A DNA stretch of 64,000 nucleotides, taken from contig NC_043986.1 of NCBI RefSeq assembly GCF_902150065.1, positions 26,149,390 to 26,213,389 on the forward strand, read 5' to 3'. Made by a program: the position numbers and the translations under genes. Positions 12,373 through 23,400 of this stretch are shown piece by piece (positions within the stretch are counted from its first letter, which is position 1; each line of letters opens with the position of its first letter). The notes under the pieces are model-generated. The model made no database searches and had not been told where the DNA came from. It was given only the letters and a program-made list of their open reading frames with translations. The DNA is from Myripristis murdjan (taxonomy: Eukaryota; Chordata; Actinopteri; Holocentriformes; Holocentridae).

Positions 12373-14761
12373 GCCACCACTCTCTCTCCCCAACAGGCAG
12401 CTCCACTCCGTAGCTGTTCAGAGCCAGGTAAAGCGCTGCTATAGCAATGTGTTGGGGTTTGTGGCGGATGCACATGGGTCCATGGTAACAGTCTCTAAGC
12501 AGGGCCCAGGCAGTCTCGGCGACAGGGGTTCGAGACCAAGCATGGCGATTCACCAGCGACCTCACAGACAACAGGTAGTGGAGTAAATACTGGATAGAGA
12601 AAGAGAGAAAATAGTAAAATATAATCCTATATGTCAAGCGTACACTGTAACTGGGTCAAACAGTATTTAAAATTACTGGCTTGAGCATGCAAGAGTGCTG
12701 AGCCAATCACAGGACAGTATTTCAAAGTCATTTTGTATACTTTTCTCTTGCTGACCTGTACATACCTGCAGCAGCATCTGTTGCAGTAATACTCACCCAT
12801 CTGTGCTCCACACAGCTCAAAATCAACATATTTAACATTTAGCTGACACTCTTATCCAGAATGACCTACAATAAGCGCAACACACTCAATTTCTAGATCA
12901 TCAAAATTACAAGCAACCAATTAATTTAATTTGGCAGAAGGTGTTGTCCTGTTTTGTTGGTTGTAAACCTGCGGGCCTGTAAAGCCCTTTGAGGCTGTAA
13001 ACAGTGATTTGGGGCTCTAAATGCACTTGAACAGTAAGGCGGGCAAGGTTCAGAGAAGGCATTGCGTCCTGTGATAGAAATGCTGCAACAAAATCAGAAA
13101 AAGAGCTAAGTCAAATTTCCAACAAGTTATTTTCAGAGCGAACACATGGGGACATTGATGACAGCATGAGACAAAAACAGAAACAGACAAGTGGGCAAAA
13201 CACAAAATAGAGTGGACAGGTAGGCGTGCGCACACACACACACACACACCTTGTGTGGGTGCTGGAAGGAGACGTGGAAGTTGAGCTGTCGGAGGATGAG
13301 GAGCTCACACTGCACCACGCTGTCCCTCAGGTCCCAGAACTCCTTGTCACATTCTAGAGGAGCACTGCCACTGTTGAAATACCTGGGAGGGAGGAAAGAG
13401 AGAGAGGGGCGGAAACCAGGGAGAAGGGTTGAGGGAGAGAGAGAGAGGGCATTCAAGGTGACCACTATGATATGACACAAGAATCCAAACAAGCCGTGAT
13501 TTGTTGTCCATTGAATCCCCGGTTCATATAAGACTGAGCCTAACCTCTTCCCTGTACCTAGGTGAAATTAGTCTTATGTTGCATTCATGTCCTAGGGAAA
13601 TGACCGTCAGAATACAGACGAAGACAATGTTTGGTTGGTAGGAGCCATGACCTGGCGGCTGGTTACCTGTGGCTCACGTTGATGATGTCGCGGGTCCTGA
13701 GGTGCTGCTCCTCCACTTTGCCGGCCAGGTACACGCAGCTCATGGCCACCAGATAGGGCTCGTACACGCGCACACTCACACACTCAAAGAAACGGTGGTA
13801 CAACACACACGCCGTGGCCACGGGTACCGAGCGCATGCCGAGCTTCACTCCTGAGAAATTCAAGGCGAAGAGGAGTCAGCGTTGAATGATCATCTTCATA
13901 CTCCTACCATGACTGTCCACTAATCATTAGGGCTGGGACGATATGTTTATCTCCTGGCTCGATATTATCACAACACCTGGGTGCCGTTTCAATATGCATT
14001 GCAATTCTTAAGTATTGCGATTCTACAAGTGCTGCAAGTCAATATTACAATTTATTGTGAGTTTGTTTTTTGAATTATCCTTTAGTTTGTGGATGTAAAG
14101 TTTCATGAGGCTGTGATTATCTTACAGTCATTTTATACAGTTACATCAAGTTTCCAAAAATGGTCTAAATACAATGACAAGGCTGATATGGGAGCTAACA
14201 TCATCACACATGAATAAAATCGGGCTCATTGAATCCACAGGAGTCTCAGCTTTCCAGTCAAGCCCAACTGATGCAACTCCAAGACTGTTTAGGCCCCAGT
14301 CTGCACAAATACACCATTTTACAAGAGGCCAAAAGAACACATTTGGACTGCCTGCAAACAACTGCATGATTTAATCTCCAACCTCCGTAGGATTAGCATA
14401 AACTGGGTATGTCTGCAACTGGGAGACCCGTGGGCAACCATAGAGCCAATTTTCATTCAGGTATCTTGAAGTCAGAGGTCAAGGGACCCCAATGAAAATG
14501 GCCATGCCAGATTTTAAAAATTCCAGCAAATTAATGCATCGTCCTCACTTTCAAACAGGCACTATTACCCGAGCATGATATAAGAACTTTTACATATTGT
14601 TTGAAGTCAGAGTTTTGATCCATTTAACTGCTAAGTGCTGACTGGTTGAGCAGTAGAAACATCGCTACTGAAACAGGACTTGTGTAAAAACGTACAGCCT
14701 TTAATCTAAGTGGATAAGATCATTCACATTCACTCCTTTTTCCTGAAAAAAAAAGTCTCTT

Positions 14762-14853
<92 letters not shown>

Positions 14854-15010
14854 GTAGGTTACCTGTCTCCATGATGAACCGACACACACGGAAGTGTGTC
14901 TTCATGTCCCGAGCAGGGTCGGTCTCTGCGTCCTCACAGGAGCCTCTCCTGCCCGCAGAGCACACCGTGCCCTCCCGGGTACCAGCGGACCGAGAGGACG
15001 GGCCCTCCAT
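11294..15010 (-). CDS. ccnq: Cyclin Q (cyclin-related protein FAM58A), complete, 5 coding exons
   Basis: Cyclin Q is the activating cyclin of CDK10. The exons on the minus strand are 15010-14863, 13850-13667, 13382-13250, 12589-12371 and 11383-11294, all with GT-AG introns. The total is 774 nt, giving 257 aa plus a TGA stop, close to the 248 aa of the human protein. Exon 1 carries a variable N-terminus, then [12 protein letters not shown]. Exon 2 has GVKLGMRS and [18 protein letters not shown], the conserved first cyclin-box motifs. Exon 3 has [16 protein letters not shown] and FQHPHK. Exon 4 has [12 protein letters not shown] and [11 protein letters not shown]. Exon 5 encodes the short acidic tail ending in Cys-Ile. 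The start is the first ATG of that frame and fits the family length. Several donors run directly into GT microsatellites. Introns 1 and 4 contain interspersed repeats, listed separately. Confidence 0.95.
11880..12250. mobile_element. Non-autonomous DNA element (MITE-like) in ccnq intron 4
   Basis: Two copies of a 19-base motif, CCCAGACTGAG(A/G)CAAGATG, face each other at about 11925-11943 and about 12178-12196 and so form imperfect inverted repeats. The interior, for example the TTAGCTTAGCATAAAGACT motif near 11993, matches a repeat I know to be very common in teleost genomes. No coding capacity is visible. The exact ends and the superfamily are uncertain. Confidence 0.5.
12323..12370 (+). 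repeat. (CA)n microsatellite touching ccnq exon 4 donor
   Basis: On the gene strand this is a (GT)n run of about 24 units that begins at the splice donor itself: exon 4 ends ...TGGCAG and the intron starts GTGTGTGTG. Confidence 0.95.
12833..12885 (+). repeat. Teleost interspersed-repeat motif
   Basis: The stretch with ACATTTAGCTGACACTCTTA followed by TCCAGAATGACCTACAA resembles a short motif that recurs throughout fish genomes in interspersed repeats. Its class cannot be fixed from this fragment. It lies in ccnq intron 3. Confidence 0.45.
13925..14600. mobile_element. Interspersed repeat(s) of uncertain class in ccnq intron 1
   Basis: The segment opens with the 'GGGCTGGGACGATATG' motif near 13930. 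It carries a second familiar teleost repeat phrase at about 14425-14520 (GGGAGACCCGTGGGCAACCA, then GAGGTCAAGGGACCCC and AATGGCCATGCCAG). Both are repeat motifs I recognise from fish genomes, probably non-autonomous DNA transposon copies. No open frame of note and no clear termini are visible. Confidence 0.5.
14765..14851 (+). repeat. (CT)n(CA)n compound microsatellite by ccnq exon 1
   Basis: About 42 bases of CT repeats run into about 44 bases of CA repeats, ending 11 bases from the ccnq exon 1 donor. On the gene strand intron 1 therefore begins with GTAACCTACAG followed by (GT)n and (GA)n. Confidence 0.95.
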
Positions 15011-16034
15011 GCCTCACGGACACTCTCCAAGCAGCTCTGCGTCTCCAACACGGCTCAATCACAGCTGTGCTGTGCCACAGACTCGGGCAGCAAACACAAA
15101 CTCACCCACATGCTGCAGCACTGATATACGGCCTGTGTGCTAACTGTATGACCTTTAAGTTAGAAAACAAACCAAACATTAACTGGCTATTCAGAGGGAG
15201 TGTTTTGCTGTGGCTCTATCCCTGAAGCGGCGCGTCTTTCAGCAGATATCTGCAGTAGTAATTTATCTGCAGACTACACGCACGTTAGCCAGCAGCGTAA
15301 CAAAACAAAAGAACTTCCGGTCGCAGTTTTCAAAATAAAACTCTCATTTGAGAGCATGATATTTCTTTTCCCCTTTTTAGTAATACGAGAGTTAACGTTG
15401 GAACACTTAATATTTCTAAAAGTGTCGGACATTAAAAGCTGTTGCTAATTTGAGCAGTACTGTGAAATCATTACTACTACTACTACTACTACTACGACTA
15501 TTACTACTACTACTAATAATAATAATAATAATTAACATCCGCTTATAACAAAACAAGCCCTACTGATGAATGCGTTGGTTAATACAAGCCGAGTGGAGAT
15601 AAAATAGGCAGAGGCCTGTGTGTTTGTAATCTGTGGTAAATTACAAGTTGAACTGTTGTTTTTTTAAACTACAAAATGTCGTTTTTAAACTCAGATAATC
15701 ATATTTGGCCACATCATTCTTCCTTAATGGTGTGTTCGGCCGTCATTTTGACTGCATATCGACAAACTACCGCCATCTAATGGTTCAATCGTTTGTGTTC
15801 ATGCGCCTATAAAGTGAGGTAAACTACCAATTTCAAGGATTTTTTTTTCATGAGTCGTTACAGTCTATGGTTACTGGTGAAACATGGCAGAACATTTGCC
15901 ATTTCGGTCTAGGAAAGCTATAGTGAAAACCAGTATCATTATTATTATTATTTAATCAACGGTCAAGAAAAAAAAAGTTCCTGGTCGTGTTGCTACACAA
16001 CGGGTAAACAAGACCAGCGGAGGAGGCTGCGAAG
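15011..16034. promoter_or_regulatory. Shared head-to-head promoter interval of ccnq and cfap126
   Basis: The two start codons face away from each other with 1,024 bases between them. On the ccnq side there is an ETS-type ACTTCCGG near 15312. On the cfap126 side there are two RFX X-box-like inverted repeats, GTTACTGGTGAAAC at about 15870-15883 and GTTGCTACACAAC at about 15989-16001, and a forkhead-type GTAAACA at 16004-16010. A (TAC)n/(TAA)n tract lies at about 15474-15530. The motif assignments are by eye. Confidence 0.5.
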
Positions 16035-16357
16035 ATGTCGTCCAGCTACTCAGCCAACCAGGTAAATGTCTGCCTTTTGGACTAGCGAAAAACAAACAAA
16101 CACGAACAAAACATACACACACAGAAGGCATTGCTGTCATGGTCTGTCCTCATATTATTCTATACATTTTTCCTCCTCAGTATGAAGGAGCCTTCAGGTC
16201 TCAGAGGCTGCAGAACTGGTGCTCCGCCAGGCACCACAGTCAGGTACGGCTAGCTTCAACACCTGTTGTACTTTATTACACTAAACTGTACTGTGTGGTC
16301 AAAGGGTGCTTACCGTCCACGAGTGTCATCTGAAAGTTTGGCGAGGGGTTGAGTTCA

Positions 16358-16395
<38 letters not shown>

Positions 16396-17434
16396 GCACA
16401 GAGACCCGCAGCCCTAGAGGGTCATACCACCTTTATTGCCAACGACAAGGGACATCTGCTCCCAGGAGTGAAGGTGAGCGCATATGAAAATCCTCTGATC
16501 CTCACTCACTCCTCACACACACACACACACACAGACACACACACGGCACATTCTTGCTTCGATGTGCACATCAGTTCATGGCTGAATCCACTATTTGTGT
16601 GTGTGTGTGTGTTATGTTGTAGAAGGGCAGTGCGTGGCCAGACTTTAAGGGCACCTGGGATCTCCCCGCTCGCCTCCCAGCCCACTGCATCAACCTCACT
16701 GGCCGCTCTGTGGAGGGCCACCGCAGACTGAGGGCCTGGGGTCTGGACCCACAGCACACCGGCACCTCTCAGCCACAAAGAGGCAGCAAAAACACAGCCA
16801 GGCTACCGGATGGAGAGCAGGTTAGCCCCACACTTTGTTATGGAAACAACTGCATGGGACACACAGGTTTTACATGATAACAACTGTTTTCCCACAACAA
16901 AGCACATCTGCCGATGATGAGACCTTCAAGTTTTGTGGAATGCATTTCCTGAAAACAAAACTTGTTTTTTACTGACTGGTGCCAAGTGTTTTGATTTGTG
17001 AGATTTATTATGTGAGTTAATTTTCACTTCCTGGATCCTGCCCAAAGAAAGACATCTGTGGCCAACAACCTGTTGAGTTTTGATTAAAAAGTAATGAAAG
17101 GTCAGCAAAGATTACATGAAACAAAGTGCAGGAATGGTGCTGCTGCTAAGAGCAGAGGTGGAATGTGGCTACAGTTGCTGTACAGTAACACTTCCTTGAT
17201 GCAGTATTCACAAAGTAAGTTCATTGGAACACTTGTTTTTTAAATGTTTAATGCAACAACTTAATACAATGTTTCAAGGAAGCTTTTTAGATAAAATTCA
17301 ATTCCTCTAAACCTAGGGAGGTTTTATTTACAGAACTGACTGGAGCACAAGAGGTGGGGTCCAGCTCACTGGTTTTTCAAAAGCAAACTGAACACTTTGG
17401 TGTTAAATATTAGCTTTGGTCATAATGGAGACGT

Positions 17435-17472
<38 letters not shown>

Positions 17473-20400
17473 AGTTAATGGGCCATATAGCTGCTGTGTG
17501 CCGTCCCCTCCCCAGTGTGCTTGATAGACGGTCAGGTTTACTTCCCACCTCCTCCTGCATTTCCTCTGTACTTTTATAAATGGGTGATCTTGACATAAAA
17601 CATTTGTACAATGAGACTAAGCTGACTCACCTTGTTCCTGTCTCGAGAAATTCTGATGAAGTTCCAAAGAAAACGACCTTTATAGAATCATTTTAAAACG
17701 CAGACCCCAAACTGTCCGCCTGCCGGAAATACAGATGGTAGATCACCCTCACACCACCCTGAAGAGATTTTTGTAACTTTGTTTAAACAGGCTATATCTA
17801 TATCTATATCTATATTTATATCTATTGCTAACTCCATAAGTATTTGACAGTGACACAGTATTTATGATTTTGCTCCTGGACATCACCACAGTGGATTTCA
17901 AATGGAGCAATCATGACATGATTGAAGTGCAGCCTTTCAACTTTAATTTAAGGGGTTGAACAAAAATATGGCATTAGTCATTTAGGAACTACAGCCAGTT
18001 TTATACATTGTCACCCCATTTTCAGAGGCTCAGAGGTAATTGGGCAAACTATACCTTACATGCATAACTATAATTTTGGGGATTATATTCAATATTTGGA
18101 GGAAAACCCTTTGCAGTCTATGACTGCCTGAGGTCTGGAGCCCATGGACAACATCACCAAAATCTGATTTTCCTCCATTGAGATGCTCTGCCAAGCCTTT
18201 ACTGCAGCTGCAACAGTTGCTGCTTGTTTGTGGGTCTTTTGGCCTTCAGTTTGTTCTTCAGCAGATGAAAAGCAGCTCAGCTGGGTTGAGGTCTGGGGAC
18301 TGACTTGACCATTGAGGGATATTCCACTTTGCTCTCAGTAACTCTTGGATTGTTTTCGCAGTATGTTTTGGGTCATTGTCCATCTGCACTGTGAGGCCAT
18401 CCTGTCAGTTTTGTGGCATTTGGCTGAAACTGAGTAAACACTAGTGACTTAGTTCCACTGGCAGCCATACATGCCCATGCCATAACAATGCCTCCACCAT
18501 GCTAGACAGATGATGTGCTCCTTTCATTTTCCACACTTCTCTTCCCATCATTCTGGTACAAGTTAATCTTTGTTTCATCTGTACAAAGAACCTTATTCCA
18601 GAATTGGGCAGGCTTTTTTAGGTGTTTTTTTTTTTTTTTTTTTTGCCAAATCTAATCTAATCTAGTCTAGTCTAATCTGGCCCTCTCATTCTTGAATGGT
18701 ACCAGTGGTTTACACCTTGCTGTTTACCCTCTGTATTTATTTTCTCACAAACGTCTCTTGACTCTCTTGATTTGAACAATGATACGCCTCCCTCCTCAAG
18801 AGTGTTTTTGACTTCCCTAGATGTTGTGAATGGGTTTTTCTCCTTTGCCAGCATAGACACCTCTTTGGATCACATGTTGGGGGTTCTGATAAACAGCTAC
18901 CAAATGCAAATGCAAACACTTGGGATGAACTCCAGCCCTTTTTATTTGCGTAATTTGTCATGGAATAATGAGGGAAAAACAAACCTGGCCATGAAACTGC
19001 TTTTTAGTCAAGTGTCCAATTACTTTGAGCCTCTGAAAATGGGGTGACAATGTATAAAACTGGCTAAACCTAAATGATTAATGCCATATTTTTGTTCAAC
19101 CCCTTAAATTAAAGCTGAAAGTCTGCACTTCAGTCACTGCATGATGACTCCATTTCAAATCCACTGCGGTGGTGTACAAGGGCAAAATTCTAAATATTGT
19201 GTCACTGTGAAAATACTTATGGACTTAACTGTACATGTTTATATATATATATATATATGTATGTGCACTGACATTAGTTTCTTATGTGCCATTCCAGAGG
19301 CTGAAGCACAACTGAGTTATTTTAAGGATAATAAGTGACATTGTTTGCTCACATGATAAACTACTTTGCTTGTTCACTGATTTTTTTTATAATCTTACAT
19401 TCAGTTGGTTTAGGTGAAAATTTCTGCAATAAGTCTAACTGATAGTTCTCAAACTATGATTGCAATGGCCAACCAATAGGATGGTACATGGTGCAAGGCA
19501 GCCATCCAGTTACCCAATGAAAATCATAAATTGGTTTTACTTTTTTTCTACAGATGAAAATTAGCTAGTAGTTAACTCTGGTATGGCTGAGAGCTGTGCA
19601 CTGTCCCTGTTAAATAAACAAATAAACACCATGGTTTGGAATGTGATTTGGTGACCTAGTTGCATTGTGTGAAGCCAGCCATTGTAATGACACTTAAAAC
19701 CCACTCAAACACAACATCAAAAGTTATTCCAACAGCACTATGTGCACAACAGCATTACACACAGAACAGAGTGCGGCTGTAATAACCTGTGGTGAAAACA
19801 TCGTTGCTACAATCAACACCAAGCAGCAACTAATTTTTTATCAGATTAAAAAAAATCAATTGAATAAGATTATTTCTAAATTAAAATTAAAAGCCCAATC
19901 TGCAATCAGTGTACAAACAACTGGGTCACTCCACCATTCAAAAACATCAGCCTAATGACTAATCCCAAAATAAAGACTTAAAAAGTCAGATTCTGCAGCA
20001 AAGCATGGGGAGCATGATCCAAATCAGCAGGGCCATAGCAGAATATAGGCTTTAAATAGATTTTAGATACACTTTTTGCTATTGATATATGATTTTAAAT
20101 GTTTTTAGGTGTTGCTTGAGAACTTTTATCTATAGTTTATCTATGGCTAAAGTTGCCAAATACAAAAGATACAGAGAATATTTTAAATTCCAGTACCATT
20201 TTAATCAAAACATTAACTCAGGTTGCTTATTACTAGTTCCTGCACAAGTAACCACACTTGGAAAGATAATGTAGCGGCATTGTCATGCATGTAGAGTAGG
20301 TCAGTGATGGTAATCTTATCCTGGTTCGCTTCTAGCTGTCAGTGGTAGACTGTCCAAACAGATCATGTTGATAGCATATCTCCTCTTCTAAATGCTTTCA

Positions 20401-23400
20401 CTTGTCCTGAAACCACCTTCGGCCATAGTCCGGCACGATTCTGTCCTCCTTGTTAGTAACAGCGATGATGATCCCCATCATCTCTTTGCACACGTCACAT
20501 CTTTTGACCTAGCCCATAGCTGGTCACACATCGTTCTCATGCCAAACTGGTTGACTAGCTGTCGAGGGTTGTCAGCGAACCACTAAATCTTAAAGTTTAG
20601 CCTCAGAATTGGTCAGAATTGCAATGACGGTCTCACAGGTATTCTCTCGCTCCTTCTCAGAAAGACAATTCAAATGTAAATCCCGTCTTCATTTCGGCTG
20701 GTTGTGTTCCAAATGAGACTCCTTCAATGCGGTGCTCTCTCTTTGGAGGCAGGCAGTTTGCTCTTTGAGTGATCAAACATCAGCCATCCTCTTCAAGGTC
20801 GTGGCGATAGAGCCGGCAAACCTGCAGGTCGCCTTAGCAGTATCTTTGGTGTTTTCTTTCCTTTGCCACTCAAAAGACCTGATTAAACGTACAGTTCAGA
20901 CTATGTATCCCATTCAGTATCACGTCTTAAGGTTCTTTAATGTTAGTTTTCATCCTCTTTGGCTTGGGACTCTTTAGCAGTGTGTGATGAAGACTGGGAG
21001 GTGAAGCAGGGTCTGTGTGCATGACACTTCGGTGCATTCAGCCTCATTTTCTTTAAGGAATGACACTTATTTGGTAGCAATGTTAACCATCATCTTGTAC
21101 TTTAAAAAGATGTACTTACAGAAAGCATCACTTACTGTTGAACAGTAAGCTACTAATACCGCTGTTTTCTTAATCATTATGCTGCTGCTATTACTATTAC
21201 AATTGCTGCTGTTGTTTTAATACTGCCTTTATTCATTTGTTTCCTTTTAACTAGTGAGGGAAGCTATGTGATTTTTTTTGTGCTTGAGTGTAATGACAAT
21301 AAAGATCATTCTATTCTACTCTAACTGCAAATAAAATGCCATTAGTTTATTGATGCTTTGTTGAACTGCTTTATCAAATCCTTGGCTTGGGTCCAGAGAA
21401 GTTACAATTTTTTTTCTCTGGATCAGACAGAGAGTTGCTTTGTCACTCTGCCAGGCCCCATAATTCCCTGTGCATGAGCATCTGTTTCACTGTGGCACCA
21501 AAGGCAAATCTGCAGTGGTCGACCGCATGTGGCTTGATGACTCTGTCCACTTGCTCTGAAGGATAGGGGTGTTGCTGACAGAATTTCTTGTCATCACACC
21601 AGTTGAAGGCCACTGAGTGGGCGACTGCAAATATAAAAGACTATAGTATAAATAATATGTAGATCCTGTAGGCTACATCTTAACAAAGTGCTTCTTACGC
21701 ACCACCAGCCTATGAAAACAGGTGGAGGAAGTGAGTGCTGATGTGACCCATTTGGTAATTTCACATTTATGTTACACATTTTCACTTTTTCTGAAGATGC
21801 ATACAGTAAGGTGTCATTAAGAAAACCAGTTTCCTGTGTTAGCAGTTGCTGGACGAGACACGCATTGTATGGGTTGCTTTACAGCCAGTTTGGTAAAAGG
21901 AAGTGGGCTGCATGAGATGCTGCAAACTGCTTGTGGTCTTAAATGTTGTTACATCTGAAGTGAAACACTGAAACACTTTGTGTTTCTTTAACCATATCTA
22001 AAGCCTTCAGCCCTCAGCAAGAGTGCGATCCACACACCAACCTTTTGATTACTTGCTGGCTCAAAACATAGTCAGTCAGTTTATCATACTGTCATCAAAG
22101 GGTCTCAAGGGTGCGCTCAGTCATTTTCTGAGAGTTAGCGTAATTTAGTGTTGGCAGTGGATATTTCAAATCAATTAGTCTGTGAGTTACAATAATACGA
22201 GATTGCTACATGATCATTGGCTACATCTCATTAGACGTGAGTCAGGTCCAGGTGAGCTGCTGGGATAACTTGAATGCAACAGTAGCTTACACGACAGTTA
22301 TCGTCAACTTTCCCCCCCATATTTCAGGCATTTCAAGTTCCTTAATGAGGCCAGTCGGAGATCACACTCTTATTTACAACAAAGCCCTGGGGAGTGCTTG
22401 CGGAGAAAAAGAGTACTGGCCTGTCAGATTCCACTCATGAAAGAAATAAAGGCCCGGTGGCTAAAGGCTAGAGTTCCCGGTGCTGGTCTCATGTTTAAGC
22501 TCACTCACAGGTATACATTTATTTAACAGGGCATGCTGTGGAAGCTGTTGTACCATTTACATATGTATCCAAATGTGGGGACAGTACAGTCAGTCCTCCA
22601 GAGTCATTTAAGGTGATCCTCCCCAGAGATTGTTTTGAGAAAAAAAGGCTTCATAGATGTAAGCCTCCTCACCATGGAAAAGTCTGGCGAGCGACGTGAA
22701 ACTTGAGCGAGTGGTCACTCGTGATTGGCCGATTTTTTCTTTTTCTTTTTGTATCTCTGTAACTTGCTCACAGATGATCAGATACTCATACCACTACATA
22801 GATAGATAGATAGTGTATTTATTGTCCTCCAGAAAGGACACTCTTTTCCCAGCTCTCACATAACAATAAGACGGTAATACAGCACCTCACAAGACATTCT
22901 GCAGCACATTACAATAAGACTGCACGTAGTGGACACAAGAGGCAGAATCACAAAATCAGCTTCCGGACAGCCCTGTTGGCCTATCCACTTAAAGCAGTGA
23001 CTGAAACAGGCACAAAACTGTTGTTACAACATGGAGTACAACACATCAGAGTACATCTTCGTCCCAATGGAAGAAGGCTAGAGTGTGGAAACAATACGAA
23101 GCACAGGATGGTCATGTAGCGAGGACAGAGTTGGGGGCGATAGTCCTGTTTGCAGTTGTTGTGATCTGCAGCAGTTTATTTTGGTGTGTGACTCTTATTA
23201 TTTTAAAGTAACAGATAATACAATGTGTGAGAAGTGGCTCTATGATGCTGCCATATAATAACAGAAGAAGGTTGGCTTTGGCAAACGTCTGATGAGTTAC
23301 AGGCACAGGTGTGTTGTTCAAAGGACATTCAGTTGCTAAGTGCGATGCCTGCTGAAATGACTGAGCAATCTCAACGCCTTCAGCTTTAATGTAAATGGAA

